Shown here: positions 14,896 through 23,956 of the stretch, piece after piece
Layout of the letters: each line of letters begins with the position of its first letter
Numbering within the stretch: position 1 is the stretch's first letter
NCBI RefSeq assembly: GCF_002286815.1
Contig: NZ_MUNM01000055.1
Span: 151,735-215,734, forward strand
Direction of reading: 5' to 3'
Length of the DNA stretch: 64,000 nt
From: Pseudomonas sp. PICF141
GTDB taxonomy: Bacteria > Pseudomonadota > Gammaproteobacteria > Pseudomonadales > Pseudomonadaceae
Made by a program: the position numbers and the translations under genes
The notes under the pieces: model-generated
Seen by the model: the letters and a program-made list of their open reading frames with translations, nothing else
Told to the model about the DNA's origin: nothing
The model's database searches: none

Positions 14896-16385
14896 TAATG
14901 CTCCGGAACCCCGAGCGGTTGCTCGGCAGGTTTGTCAGTAGGGGCCGGCAACGGCTTTTGTGGCACGGTCGGGCCAGCGCTGACGATGACCAGTTTGTCC
15001 GTGCTCAGGTGTTTGTTCAGTGCGGTTTTGACTTGCTCGACGGTCAGGCTCTGGGATTGTTGCATGAAGTCTTCCAGGTAGCTCAGCGGCAAGTTGTAAA
15101 AGCCCATGGCGCCGAGCTGCCCGACGATATCGGCGTTGCTGGCGGTGGACAACGGAAAGCTGCCGGCCAGTTCACGCTTGGCGTCGTCGAGTTCTTTCTC
15201 GGTGGGGCCGGTTTCAAGGTAGTCGGCGAGTACGTCCTGCACCAGTTTCAGCGTGCCTTCGCTCATCTCTGCGCGGGTTTGCAGGTTGATCATGAACGGG
15301 CCGCGAACCTGCATCGGGCTGAAACCCGAATACACGCCGTAGGCCAGGCCACGTTTCTCGCGCACTTCGCTCATCAACCGGGTGCCGAAGCCACCACCGC
15401 CAAGGATCTGATTGCCCAGCGACAGCGCTGCGTAATCCGGATCGTCACGGTCGATGCCCAGTTGCGCGATCATCAGGTTGGTCTGCTTGGACGGAAACTC
15501 GATGTGGCCGATGCTGGGCTTAGGGTCGATCGGTTGTTCGATTTTCGCCAGGGCCGGTCCTTTGGGCAGGTCGGCGGACACTTGTGCGGCAACCGCCTCG
15601 GCCTCGGCGCGGGACAGGTCGCCCACCAGTGCAATCACCACGTTACCGGCGGCGTAGGCTTTCTGATGGAAGGCCCGCAACTGCGCCAGGGTAATCGGTG
15701 GAATGCTTTTCGCCGTGCCGTCGCTGGAATGCGCGTACGGGTGATTGCCATACAAGCGGTTCATCAGCTCCAGGCTGGCGAGCTTGCCGGGGTTCTGTTT
15801 CTGGTATTCGAAGCCGGCCAGCATCTGGTTCTTGATACGGGCAAAGGAATCGGCGGGGAGGGTCGGTTTGCCGACCACTTCAGCAAACAGCTTCAACGCA
15901 GGCTCGCGTTTATCCAAGGCACTGAGGCTGCGCAGCGAGGCAATCGCCATGTCTTTATAGGCGCCGTTGCCGAAGTCGGCCCCCAGGCCTTCGAAGCCCT
16001 GGGCGATAGCGCTGACATCCTTGCCGGCCACCCCTTCATTGAGCATGGCATTGGTCAGCAGTGCCAGGCCGGGAGCATCGCCATCCTGGCTGCTACCGGC
16101 AGCGAAGATCAGGCGCATATCGAACATCGGCAGCTCACGGGCTTCGACGAACAATACCTTGGCGCCTTCGGCGGTGTTCCAGGTTTGCACGTTCAGCGAG
16201 CGATGGCTTGGGGCCTTGCCGTCGAGTTCTGCCAACGATTGCAGTTTCTGGCTGGCCTTGGCCTTGTCGAGGGCTTCGCTGGCGCTGGTTTTGTCAGACT
16301 GGAAGAAATAGAAGACGCCAGCCCCCAGCAAAGCAATGACGATCAGGCCGATCAGGGCCAGGCGCGATGTTTTACGCTCACTCAT
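14895..16385 (-). CDS. M16-like peptidase homologue without the zinc motif
   Basis: A 496-residue protein with an N-terminal membrane anchor (about 8-28, LALIGLIVIALLGAGVFYFF) and two M16 (insulinase-like) domains. The position of HxxEH holds LALLTNAML, so zinc is not bound here. The substrate-binding C-terminal signature RLMSEVREKRGLAYGVYS is intact. Such degenerate subunits pair with an active M16 partner, which is the upstream gene. The ATG at 16385 overlaps the partner's stop by 8 bases (ATGAGTGA). It is probably periplasmic and tethered to the inner membrane. The substrate is not known. Confidence 0.85.
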   Translation of the reverse strand: MSERKTSRLALIGLIVIALLGAGVFYFFQSDKTSASEALDKAKASQKLQSLAELDGKAPSHRSLNVQTWNTAEGAKVLFVEARELPMFDMRLIFAAGSSQDGDAPGLALLTNAMLNEGVAGKDVSAIAQGFEGLGADFGNGAYKDMAIASLRSLSALDKREPALKLFAEVVGKPTLPADSFARIKNQMLAGFEYQKQNPGKLASLELMNRLYGNHPYAHSSDGTAKSIPPITLAQLRAFHQKAYAAGNVVIALVGDLSRAEAEAVAAQVSADLPKGPALAKIEQPIDPKPSIGHIEFPSKQTNLMIAQLGIDRDDPDYAALSLGNQILGGGGFGTRLMSEVREKRGLAYGVYSGFSPMQVRGPFMINLQTRAEMSEGTLKLVQDVLADYLETGPTEKELDDAKRELAGSFPLSTASNADIVGQLGAMGFYNLPLSYLEDFMQQSQSLTVEQVKTALNKHLSTDKLVIVSAGPTVPQKPLPAPTDKPAEQPLGVPEH

Positions 16386-17733
16386 GAGTCGTCTCCTGTG
16401 GCAGTACATGGGCGACGCTGAGACGTGCGCGAGTGAAATACTGCTTGGCAGCCTTCTGAATGTCCTGCGGGGTCACGCTTTCCAGATCGGCAAGCTCGGT
16501 GTCCATCAGTTTCCAGGACAGCCCTACGGTTTCCAGTTGGCCGATGGCAGTGGCCTGGCTGGTGATCGAGTCGCGCTCGTAGACCAGGCCGGCAATGACC
16601 TGCGCCCGCACGCGCTCCAGCTCTTCATTGGACGGCGCCGTGGTTTTCAGCTGCTCAAGCAGTTTCCACAGGCCGGCTTCCGCCTGGGCCATGGTTTTCT
16701 TTTTCTGGGTGTTGGGCGTGGCCGACAGGGTAAACAGGCTGTCGCCGCGGGTATAAGCGTTGTAGCTCGACGAACCGCCGGACACCAGCTCTTCGCCGCG
16801 TTCCAGTTGCGTCGGGATCCGGCCGCTGTAGCCGCCATCGAGCAGCGCGGAAATCAGGCGCAGAGCGTTCACCGAGCGTTTGTCTTCAGCGGTGGCGATA
16901 CTTGGCACGTTGAAGGCCAGCATCAGGCTCGGCAATTGAGTCTGCACATGCAGGGTGATCTTGCGTTCGCCGGGCTCGGCCAGCTCCAGCGGGATTTTCG
17001 CGGATGGCACGGCGCGCTTGGCGATCGGGCCGAAGTAGCGCTGGGCCAGGGTTTTGACTTCGTCCGGGGTGACATCGCCGACCACCACCAGAGTGGCGTT
17101 ATTCGGCACATACCAGGATTGATACCAGTGGCGCAGTTCTTCGATCTTCATGCGGTCCAGGTCCGCCATCCAGCCGATGGTCGGCGTGTGATAACCGCTG
17201 GCGGGATAGGCCATGGCGATGAAACGCTCGTAGGCCTTGGCCATCGGCTTGTCATCGGTGCGCAGGCGACGTTCTTCCTTGATCACCTCGATTTCCCGGG
17301 TGAACTCGTCGGCCGGCAGGCGCAGATTGGCCATGCGGTCCGCTTCCAGCTCGAAGGCCACGCCCAGACGATCACGGGCCAGCACTTGGTAATAGGCAGT
17401 GAAGTCATCGCTGGTGAAGGCGTTCTCTTCGGCACCGAGGTCACGCAGGATCAGCGACGCTTCACCGGGGCCGACCTTCTCGCTGCCCTTGAACATCATG
17501 TGTTCCAGTGCATGGGACAGCCCCGTCTGCCCTGGGGTCTCATAACTTGAACCGACCTTGTACCAGACCTGGGAAACGACGACGGGCGCACGATGGTCTT
17601 CGCGCACGACGACCTTCAGGCCGTTGTCGAGGGTGAATTCGTGGGTGGGTTGTGGATCGGCAGCCAGGGCTGAAAGTGGCAGACAAACTGTGCTGAACAG
17701 CAGGCCTGCAGCGCGGCGGGCTAGAGCATTCAT
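16378..17733 (-). CDS. Zinc metalloprotease, M16 family, active subunit
   Basis: A 451-residue secreted protease with a signal peptide ending near ALAA (1-25). The inverted zinc motif is H74-A-L-E77-H78 (GLSHALEHMMFKG), and the distal ligand is one of the glutamates near 153-154 (VIKEERRLRTDD). It is one of a heterodimeric pair with the downstream degenerate homologue, resembling mitochondrial processing peptidase and PqqF-like pairs. The two M16 genes and rsmD overlap at both junctions. The role is probably periplasmic peptide turnover. Confidence 0.9.
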   Translation of the reverse strand: MNALARRAAGLLFSTVCLPLSALAADPQPTHEFTLDNGLKVVVREDHRAPVVVSQVWYKVGSSYETPGQTGLSHALEHMMFKGSEKVGPGEASLILRDLGAEENAFTSDDFTAYYQVLARDRLGVAFELEADRMANLRLPADEFTREIEVIKEERRLRTDDKPMAKAYERFIAMAYPASGYHTPTIGWMADLDRMKIEELRHWYQSWYVPNNATLVVVGDVTPDEVKTLAQRYFGPIAKRAVPSAKIPLELAEPGERKITLHVQTQLPSLMLAFNVPSIATAEDKRSVNALRLISALLDGGYSGRIPTQLERGEELVSGGSSSYNAYTRGDSLFTLSATPNTQKKKTMAQAEAGLWKLLEQLKTTAPSNEELERVRAQVIAGLVYERDSITSQATAIGQLETVGLSWKLMDTELADLESVTPQDIQKAAKQYFTRARLSVAHVLPQETTHE

Positions 17734-18077
17734 TCGTTTTTAAACCTGTTGGGCTGCCCGCTTGGTCTTAGCGTCGGCGGGCGAGAGGGTGCTAGGATAC
17801 TGATCCGTTTTAGCGGCGGCCACGCCTATCAGGCTTTTGTGCTTGATCAGGCTGTATAGGTTTGCGGCGGAAGGCGTGCTTTTATCAGCTAAACTCTGAT
17901 TTTTCGCCGATTTTGCCGGTCCAGTCCTTCGTGAAATCGTTTCTTTTGAGGTGCCGTTGGTACCTCGACAAAATGTTGCGCGTGAACAAGCTGGATGAAT
18001 CGCAGTCTGTTCTGCATCGAATTATTTATTGCCGAGGCGCCCTTTGGCGCGTCGCTACCGTGAGATAGCCGTCCTCC
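17734..18077. other. Intergenic region between divergent M16 and ftsY genes
   Basis: This 344-base gap holds the divergent promoters, but I see no -35/-10 pair that I would trust on either strand. A small hairpin (GGCGCC-CTTT-GGCGC) lies near 18034-18050 in the ftsY leader. A 68-codon frame on the plus strand at 17862 has no ribosome binding site and no recognisable likeness. Confidence 0.5.
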
Positions 18078-19640
18078 ATGTTTGGTTCCAATGACGACAA
18101 GAAGACCCCAGCTGCGGCTGGCGAGAAGAAAAGCCTGTTCGGATGGCTGCGCAAAAAGCCGCAGGAACCCGTAGTCGAACAGCCACAACCACTTTCTGAG
18201 CCAACACCTGCGCCGGTCGTGGAAGAGGCGCTCGCGCCGATTGCCCTGCCGATTGCCGAGTCGGTGCTGCAACCCGCGGCCGAGCCTGCGCCTGAGCCTG
18301 AAGCCAAAGTCGTAGCCCCGTTGCCGCTGACGCCAGCCGCCGAGCCATGGCTGACGTTGCCGGTGGCGGAAGAGCCGGTGGCATTGGTCGAAGATGAACA
18401 GGCAGCTCATTTCACGCCGCCGATCCCGGCCCCGACTGCGTTTGCCCCCGAGCCGGTTCGTGCACCAGTGGTTGAGCCGGTGGCTGAACCTGTGTTCGTG
18501 GCCGAACCTGCACCGGTTGCTCCAGAACCTGTAGGACCGGCCCCTGTTGGTCCCGCTCCGGTTGCTCCAATTGCTCAAACGCCAGAGCCTGCACCTGCAC
18601 CTGCACCTGCACCTGCACCTGCACCTGCACCGGTTATCGCTCCTGTCGCCGCCACGCCTGTCGCGCCCACCGAACCTGCGGTCGAGCCTGTGCGTACCGA
18701 AGAGACCAAAGCCGGTTTCTTCGCCCGCCTCAAACAAGGCTTGTCCAAGACCAGCGCCAGCATTGGCGAGGGCATGGCCAGCCTGTTCCTGGGCAGGAAA
18801 ACCATCGATGACGAGTTGCTCGAAGACATCGAAACCCGTCTGCTGACCGCCGATGTCGGCGTCGAGGCGACCTCGGTGATCATTCAGCGCCTGACCCAGA
18901 AAGTCGCCCGCAAAGAGCTGGCCGACGCCAATGCGTTGTACAAATCCCTGCAGGCCGAACTGGCAGCGATGCTCAAGCCGGTCGAGCAACCTCTGAAAAT
19001 CAACTCGCAAAACAAGCCGTTCGTGATTCTGGTAGTGGGCGTCAACGGTGCCGGCAAGACCACCACCATCGGCAAACTGGCGAAGAAGCTGCAACTGGAA
19101 GGCAAGAAAGTCATGCTCGCTGCCGGTGACACCTTCCGCGCCGCCGCGGTGGAGCAATTGCAGGTCTGGGGTGAGCGCAACAAGATCCCGGTCATCGCCC
19201 AGCACACCGGTGCCGATTCGGCTTCAGTCATCTTCGATGCCGTGCAGGCCGCCAAGGCCCGTGGCATTGACGTGCTGATCGCCGATACCGCCGGTCGCTT
19301 GCACACCAAAGACAACCTGATGGAAGAACTGAAAAAGGTTCGCCGGGTGATCGGCAAGCTCGACGCCGATGCGCCGCACGAAGTGCTGTTGGTGCTCGAC
19401 GCCGGTACCGGTCAGAACGCCATCAACCAGGCCAAGCAATTCAACCAGGCCGTCGAATTGACCGGCCTGGCGCTGACCAAACTCGACGGCACCGCCAAGG
19501 GTGGGGTGATTTTCGCTCTGGCCAAGCAGTTTGGTTTGCCAATTCGCTATATCGGCGTCGGTGAAGGCATCGACGATTTGCGTACTTTTGAAGCAGAACC
19601 CTTTGTCCAGGCATTGTTTGCCGAGCGGGAGCGTTCATGA
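18078..19640 (+). CDS. ftsY: Signal recognition particle receptor FtsY
   Basis: A 520-residue SRP receptor GTPase. The first ~210 residues form a Pro/Ala/Glu-rich acidic A-domain that ends in a tandem Pro-Ala stretch (about residues 171-185). It is followed by the NG domain, with P-loop GVNGAGKTTTIGKLA near 319, DTFRAAAVEQL, DTAGRLHTK and the TKLDGTAKGG guanine-specificity region. It docks ribosome-SRP complexes at the inner membrane. It is longer than the E. coli protein, mainly in the linker. Its stop overlaps the ftsE start by ATGA. Confidence 0.97.
   Translation: MFGSNDDKKTPAAAGEKKSLFGWLRKKPQEPVVEQPQPLSEPTPAPVVEEALAPIALPIAESVLQPAAEPAPEPEAKVVAPLPLTPAAEPWLTLPVAEEPVALVEDEQAAHFTPPIPAPTAFAPEPVRAPVVEPVAEPVFVAEPAPVAPEPVGPAPVGPAPVAPIAQTPEPAPAPAPAPAPAPAPVIAPVAATPVAPTEPAVEPVRTEETKAGFFARLKQGLSKTSASIGEGMASLFLGRKTIDDELLEDIETRLLTADVGVEATSVIIQRLTQKVARKELADANALYKSLQAELAAMLKPVEQPLKINSQNKPFVILVVGVNGAGKTTTIGKLAKKLQLEGKKVMLAAGDTFRAAAVEQLQVWGERNKIPVIAQHTGADSASVIFDAVQAAKARGIDVLIADTAGRLHTKDNLMEELKKVRRVIGKLDADAPHEVLLVLDAGTGQNAINQAKQFNQAVELTGLALTKLDGTAKGGVIFALAKQFGLPIRYIGVGEGIDDLRTFEAEPFVQALFAERERS
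18588..18631 (+). repeat. ftsY: CCTGCA hexanucleotide microsatellite inside ftsY
   Basis: Just over seven perfect tandem copies of CCTGCA encode alternating Pro-Ala in the FtsY linker. Slippage in whole units would change linker length without breaking frame. Confidence 0.95.
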
Positions 19641-20308
19641 TTCGTTTCGAACAGGTCGGTAAACGCTATCCGAATGGTCACGTCGGCTTGCATGAGCTGA
19701 GCTTTCGAGTCCGTCGGGGCGAATTCTTGTTTGTCACCGGCCATTCCGGCGCCGGTAAAAGCACCTTGTTGCGCCTGCTGCTGGCGATGGAACGTCCGAC
19801 CACCGGCAAATTGCTGCTGGCAGGGCAAGACCTGAGCACCATCAGCAATGCGCAGATCCCTTTCCTGCGTCGGCAAATCGGCGTGGTGTTCCAGAATCAC
19901 CAGCTGCTGTTCGATCGCACGGTGTTCAACAACGTCGCATTGCCGTTGCAGATCCTTGGCTTGTCCAAGGCTGAAGTCGCCAAGCGCGTGGATTCGGCCC
20001 TGGAGCGCGTGGCGCTCTCGGACAAGACCGATCTCTACCCCGGCGATCTCTCCACCGGCCAGCAACAGCGGGTCGGCATCGCTCGCGCCATTGTTCACCG
20101 TCCGGCCTTGCTGCTGGCAGACGAACCGACCGGTAACCTCGATCCGCGTCTGGCGGCAGAAATCATGGGCGTGTTCGAAGACATTAACCGTCTGGGTACC
20201 AGCGTACTGATCGCCAGTCACGACCTGGCGTTGATTGCCCGCATGCGTCACCGCATGCTCACCCTGCAGCGTGGCCGATTGATTGGCGACGGGGAGGCTG
20301 GCGTATGA
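19637..20308 (+). CDS. ftsE: Cell division ATP-binding protein FtsE
   Basis: A 223-residue ABC ATPase. Walker A is GHSGAGKSTLL near 35-45, the signature is LSTGQQQRVGIARA, Walker B is LLLADEPTGNLD, and the H-loop is SHDLA. With FtsX it controls peptidoglycan amidases through EnvC-type activators at the septum. The gene overlaps ftsY and ftsX by 4 bases at each end, so the three are translationally coupled. Confidence 0.97.
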   Translation: MIRFEQVGKRYPNGHVGLHELSFRVRRGEFLFVTGHSGAGKSTLLRLLLAMERPTTGKLLLAGQDLSTISNAQIPFLRRQIGVVFQNHQLLFDRTVFNNVALPLQILGLSKAEVAKRVDSALERVALSDKTDLYPGDLSTGQQQRVGIARAIVHRPALLLADEPTGNLDPRLAAEIMGVFEDINRLGTSVLIASHDLALIARMRHRMLTLQRGRLIGDGEAGV

Positions 20309-21333
20309 GTGCGACACGTAGCCCCAAGGTTTCCGAGCGTGTGGCCCCGAAGGCTGCCGATCCGCAACCGCAGTCACAGAAGAAAAAGCGCGACGATGAC
20401 GATGGCCCGGACTTCCCGACGCTGTTCCGCGCCTGGATCGAAAGTCATCGCGCCAGTCTGCTCGACAGCTTGCGCCGCTTGGGTAAACACCCGATCGGCA
20501 GCTTTTTCACCTGCATGGTGATGGCCGTTGCCCTGAGTTTGCCGATGGGCCTGTCACTTTTGCTAGGTAACGTCGAGCGTCTCGGTGGGTCCTGGCAGCG
20601 AGCGGCGCAGATTTCCTTGTACCTGCAACTCGATGCCAGCCCTGAACAGGGCGAGTCGTTGCGCGAGCAGATCAAGGGCATGCCGGGGGTGGCCGACGCC
20701 GAATACGTGGGGCGCGACCAGGCACTTGATGAGTTTCAGCAGCAATCCGGACTGGGCGAAGCGCTCAAGGAACTACCGGAAAACCCGCTGCCGGGCGTGG
20801 TTCTGGTCACCCCGAACGAGGTCGACAAACCGGCGCTTGAAGCATTGAGACAAAAACTTTCCGAATTGCCAAAGGTACAACAGGCGCAACTTGATCTAGT
20901 CTGGGTCGAGCGTCTGGCAGCTATCCTCAAGCTGGGCGACCGATTTGTCTTCGGTCTGACCGTGCTTCTGGTTTCTGCATTACTTTTGGTGATAGGCAAT
21001 ACCATTCGTCTTCATATTGAAAACCGCCGCACAGAGATAGAAGTGATTAAACTCGTCGGCGGCACTGACAGCTATGTGCGCAGGCCCTTTCTGTACATGG
21101 GCGCGCTGTATGGCTTTGGTGCGGGGATTCTTTCCTGGGGAGTATTGGCGTTCGGCCTGAACTGGCTGAACGACGCGGTAGTTGGACTGGCCGGTTTGTA
21201 CGGCAGTGATTTTGCGCTGGCCGGAGTGCCAGTTGCCGACGGTCTATCGCTCTTGCTTGGCGCGGTGCTGTTGGGGTATATCGGTGCATGGATTGCAGTC
21301 GCACGCCACCTGCGGGAGCTTGCGCCAAAGTAA
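20305..21333 (+). CDS. ftsX: Cell division protein FtsX
   Basis: A 342-residue permease-like partner of FtsE with a charged cytoplasmic N-terminal extension of about 60 residues (KKKRDDDDG...), four predicted membrane segments (near 75-95, 215-240, 260-285 and 310-335) and a large periplasmic loop between the first two. The loop normally binds the amidase activator. The conserved RTEIEVIKLVGGTDSYVRRPF segment is the FtsX/MacB coupling region. It starts inside the ftsE stop (ATGA). Confidence 0.95.
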   Translation: MSATRSPKVSERVAPKAADPQPQSQKKKRDDDDGPDFPTLFRAWIESHRASLLDSLRRLGKHPIGSFFTCMVMAVALSLPMGLSLLLGNVERLGGSWQRAAQISLYLQLDASPEQGESLREQIKGMPGVADAEYVGRDQALDEFQQQSGLGEALKELPENPLPGVVLVTPNEVDKPALEALRQKLSELPKVQQAQLDLVWVERLAAILKLGDRFVFGLTVLLVSALLLVIGNTIRLHIENRRTEIEVIKLVGGTDSYVRRPFLYMGALYGFGAGILSWGVLAFGLNWLNDAVVGLAGLYGSDFALAGVPVADGLSLLLGAVLLGYIGAWIAVARHLRELAPK

Positions 21334-21446
21334 TATCATTTTGCTCGTATTGACCTTTCAGCTTTTATGGGAACTTGCCTTTTGGTTTCCGGTCAATTTT
21401 CGCAGTGCTGAACTGCACGAGTTATGTAAGTCGGAGGTTTTTTCGT

Positions 21447-22301
21447 ATGACCAATTCTTTGCAGCCTGCATATGCTCTGGTCCCGGGTGCGAACCTGGAG
21501 GCCTATGTGCACACCGTCAACAGCATTCCATTGCTGACGCCGGAGCAGGAGCGTGAACTGGCCGAGAGTCTCTATTATGAGCAGGATTTGGGGGCGGCTC
21601 GGCAGATGGTGCTCGCCCACCTGCGTTTTGTCGTGCACATTGCCCGTAGCTATTCCGGCTACGGCCTGGCCCAGGCTGACCTGATCCAGGAAGGCAACGT
21701 CGGCCTGATGAAGGCAGTCAAGCGTTTCAATCCGGAAATGGGTGTGCGCCTGGTGTCCTTTGCCGTGCACTGGATCAAAGCGGAAATCCACGAGTTCATT
21801 CTGCGCAACTGGCGGATCGTGAAAGTCGCGACCACCAAGGCTCAGCGCAAGCTGTTCTTTAACCTGCGTGGCCAGAAGAAACGTCTGGCCTGGCTGAACA
21901 ATGAGGAGGTCCATCGCGTGGCGGAAAGCCTCGGCGTAGAGCCGCGGGAAGTGCGCGAGATGGAAAGTCGTCTGACCGGTCATGACATGGCTTTCGATCC
22001 AGCCGCGGAAGCGGACGACGACAGTGCATTCCAGTCGCCGGCCAACTATCTGGAAGACCACCGGTACGACCCGGCCCGTCAACTGGAAGACGCTGACTGG
22101 AGCGACAACTCCAATCACAACCTGCACGAAGCGCTTGAAGTGCTGGACGACCGCAGCCGCGACATCCTCTACCAGCGCTGGCTGGCAGAAGAAAAAGCCA
22201 CGCTGCACGACCTGGCGCAGAAGTACAACGTGTCGGCCGAGCGTATTCGCCAGCTCGAGAAGAGCGCGATGAACAAGCTCAAGTTGTCGATTGCCGCATA
22301 A
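21447..22301 (+). CDS. rpoH: RNA polymerase sigma-32 factor
   Basis: A 284-residue heat-shock sigma factor. Region 2 contains LRFVVHIARSYSGYGLAQADLIQEGNVGLMKAV; the RpoH box QRKLFFNLR follows RIVKVATTKA, and region 4.2 ends with ERIRQLEKSAMNKLK. I choose the ATG at 21447, which has a TCGGAGG ribosome binding site 9 bases upstream, over an earlier in-frame start at 21375. The leader contains a small hairpin (GCAGT-N5-ACTGC, 21402-21416) near the start. In other gamma-proteobacteria rpoH translation is temperature controlled by mRNA structure, so this leader may act likewise. A strong terminator follows. Confidence 0.97.
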   Translation: MTNSLQPAYALVPGANLEAYVHTVNSIPLLTPEQERELAESLYYEQDLGAARQMVLAHLRFVVHIARSYSGYGLAQADLIQEGNVGLMKAVKRFNPEMGVRLVSFAVHWIKAEIHEFILRNWRIVKVATTKAQRKLFFNLRGQKKRLAWLNNEEVHRVAESLGVEPREVREMESRLTGHDMAFDPAAEADDDSAFQSPANYLEDHRYDPARQLEDADWSDNSNHNLHEALEVLDDRSRDILYQRWLAEEKATLHDLAQKYNVSAERIRQLEKSAMNKLKLSIAA

Positions 22302-22317
22302 CTTGCGCACCGACAAT

Positions 22318-22355
22318 AAAAAACGCCCCGATCCTTGATCGGGGCGTTTTTTTTT
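22318..22355 (+). terminator. Rho-independent terminator of rpoH
   Basis: A perfect 11-bp stem (ACGCCCCGATC with GATCGGGGCGT), a 3-base CTT loop and a run of nine or more T. The A-tract before the stem makes it usable in both directions. Confidence 0.95.
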
Positions 22356-22380
22356 GGTGCCCCGCCTGCACCTAATCCTT

Positions 22381-22462
22381 TGGAGCTTGCCCGCGAAGGC
22401 GGTGTGTCATTCAGCAATGATGTGTGTCTGACACACCGTCTTCGCGGGCAAGCCTCGCTCCA
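22381..22462. repeat. Palindromic repeat, GGAGCTTGCCCGCGAAGGCGG type
   Basis: Inverted arms GGAG(..)CTTGCCCGCGAAG and CTTCGCGGGCAAG(..)CTCC enclose a second inverted repeat, GGTGTGTCA with TGACACACC. It lies between rpoH and the convergent mtgA gene. It is related to the copies at 9288, 25577 and 43022. Confidence 0.8.
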
Positions 22463-22497
22463 ACAGGGGGGGGGGCGGGTTCAGGTTCTGCGACGAG

Positions 22498-23220
22498 CTA
22501 TTGAGACCAGGGCGCGCGGCGTGAATCGTTGAGGCCGACCAGATAACTGTCTCCACCCAGCTGGTTCATCTGCTGGCGAATCCACCCGGCTCGTCTTGCA
22601 ACGTAAGAGGTCGGATGGCTGGCGCTCCACACCCGAGGGTTTGGCAATACAGCCGCCAGCAGACTTGCCTGCTGTCGGGATATCGAGCGAGCGCCCACAC
22701 CAAAGTGATGTCGGGCCGCTGCTTCGGCGCCAAATACCCCTTCATCCCACTCGACGCTGTTGAGGTACACCTCAAGAATCCGCTGCTTGGGCCAGAGTAC
22801 CTCGATCAGCCCGGTAAACCAGGCTTCCAGGCCTTTGCGCAGCCAGCTGCGGCCAGACCATAGAAACAGGTTTTTCGACACTTGCTGGCTCAAGGTGCTG
22901 GCGCCCCGAAGCGAGCCGCCGCGCTCGTTATGCGCAAACGCTGCCTGAATCGCACCGATATCGAAGCCCCAATGCTCGGGAAACTTCTGGTCTTCACCGG
23001 CTATCACCGCGACTTTCAGGTCGTCGGAGATTTCATCCCAGGGTTTCCAGTTGCGTTGCAGGTCAATGGGTTCACCGTCGAACCAGGATTCGATCTTGCG
23101 CTCGACCATCAACGCCGTTCCCGGTGGCGGAACCACCCGGAACAGCAACACCAGCAATACGCTGCCAGCCCCAAACCAGAGCAAGGCCTTCGTGAAACGA
23201 CGGAAAATTAACTGCAGCAT
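22498..23220 (-). CDS. mtgA: Monofunctional biosynthetic peptidoglycan transglycosylase
   Basis: A 240-residue glycosyltransferase family 51 enzyme. An N-terminal membrane anchor spans about 10-30 (ALLWFGAGSVLLVLLF). The catalytic Glu is in AGEDQKFPEHWGFD, followed by GGSTLSQQ-like RGASTLSQQVSKNLFLW and the KQRILEVYLNSVEWDEGVFG motif. It polymerises lipid II glycan strands without a transpeptidase domain. I choose the ATG at 23220 because the longer frame adds residues unlike the family. Confidence 0.95.
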   Translation of the reverse strand: MLQLIFRRFTKALLWFGAGSVLLVLLFRVVPPPGTALMVERKIESWFDGEPIDLQRNWKPWDEISDDLKVAVIAGEDQKFPEHWGFDIGAIQAAFAHNERGGSLRGASTLSQQVSKNLFLWSGRSWLRKGLEAWFTGLIEVLWPKQRILEVYLNSVEWDEGVFGAEAAARHHFGVGARSISRQQASLLAAVLPNPRVWSASHPTSYVARRAGWIRQQMNQLGGDSYLVGLNDSRRAPWSQ

Positions 23221-23293
23221 AGAGATGGCTTGGCCGAACCCGTTGAGCCGGCCATTATACAGACCCTGTTGATCGAGTCTGAGTGGAGTTCTC

Positions 23294-23665
23294 ATGTTGC
23301 GCAGCTTCCTGATGCTGGCTGCTTTTTTCGGCTTCACCGGTGTTGCCTTGGGCGCGTTCGCCGCCCATGGCCTGAAAAGCCGCCTGAGCGCCGAGTACCT
23401 GGCGATTTTCCATACCGGCGTCACCTATCAACTGGTGCATACCCTGGCGTTACTGGGTGTAGCGCTGTTGGCCACGCAGATTCCCGGTCGACTGATTACG
23501 TGGGCTGGCGCATCATTTGCCATTGGCATTCTGTTGTTTTCCGGCAGCCTGTACCTGCTGACGTTAACGGGTATCAGCAAGCTCGGGATCGTGACGCCCT
23601 TCGGTGGCCTGGCGTTCCTGGTTGGTTGGTTTTGCCTGGGGCTTGCCGCCTGGCGGTTGAGCTGA
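23294..23665 (+). CDS. DUF423 family membrane protein
   Basis: A 123-residue inner-membrane protein with four hydrophobic segments. It opens with LRSFLMLAAFFGFTGVALGAFAAHGLKSRL, the typical start of the DUF423/YgdD family, and contains YHTGVTYQ-like IFHTGVTYQLVHTLALLG. Function is unknown. It diverges from mtgA and precedes the thiamine genes on the same strand. Confidence 0.88.
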   Translation: MLRSFLMLAAFFGFTGVALGAFAAHGLKSRLSAEYLAIFHTGVTYQLVHTLALLGVALLATQIPGRLITWAGASFAIGILLFSGSLYLLTLTGISKLGIVTPFGGLAFLVGWFCLGLAAWRLS

Positions 23666-23755
23666 CCACGCGGTCCATTTCGTGACGAATGGCTTGGGTC
23701 GGCCTGACTGATCGGGCTAGAATGCCAGCCCCTAAAAGTGATGGCGGCATTCGGT

Positions 23756-23956
23756 ATGCGCATTCAATTGAACGGCGAATCCCTTGAACTGCCCGACGGT
23801 GAAACCGTTGCGGCCCTGCTGACCCGTCTGGAACTGACCGGACGCCGGGTGGCGGTCGAGCTCAATCTGGATATCGTCCCGCGCAGCCAGCACGCTGAAA
23901 CCACGCTGAACGACGGCGATTGCGTCGAGGTGGTACACGCCATCGGCGGCGGCTAG
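23756..23956 (+). CDS. thiS: Thiamine sulfur-carrier protein ThiS
   Basis: A 66-residue ubiquitin-like sulfur carrier ending in the required Gly-Gly (HAIGGG, three glycines). The C-terminal glycine is adenylated and thiocarboxylated, then donates sulfur to ThiG for the thiazole ring. The ATG at 23756 gives the family start MRIQLNGE; an upstream in-frame start adds six residues not usual for ThiS. It lies 63 bases before thiG. Confidence 0.95.
   Translation: MRIQLNGESLELPDGETVAALLTRLELTGRRVAVELNLDIVPRSQHAETTLNDGDCVEVVHAIGGG

Noticed and set aside
17862..18068. 68-codon frame upstream of ftsY
   Set aside because: No ribosome binding site and no conserved features; it lies in the promoter and leader region.
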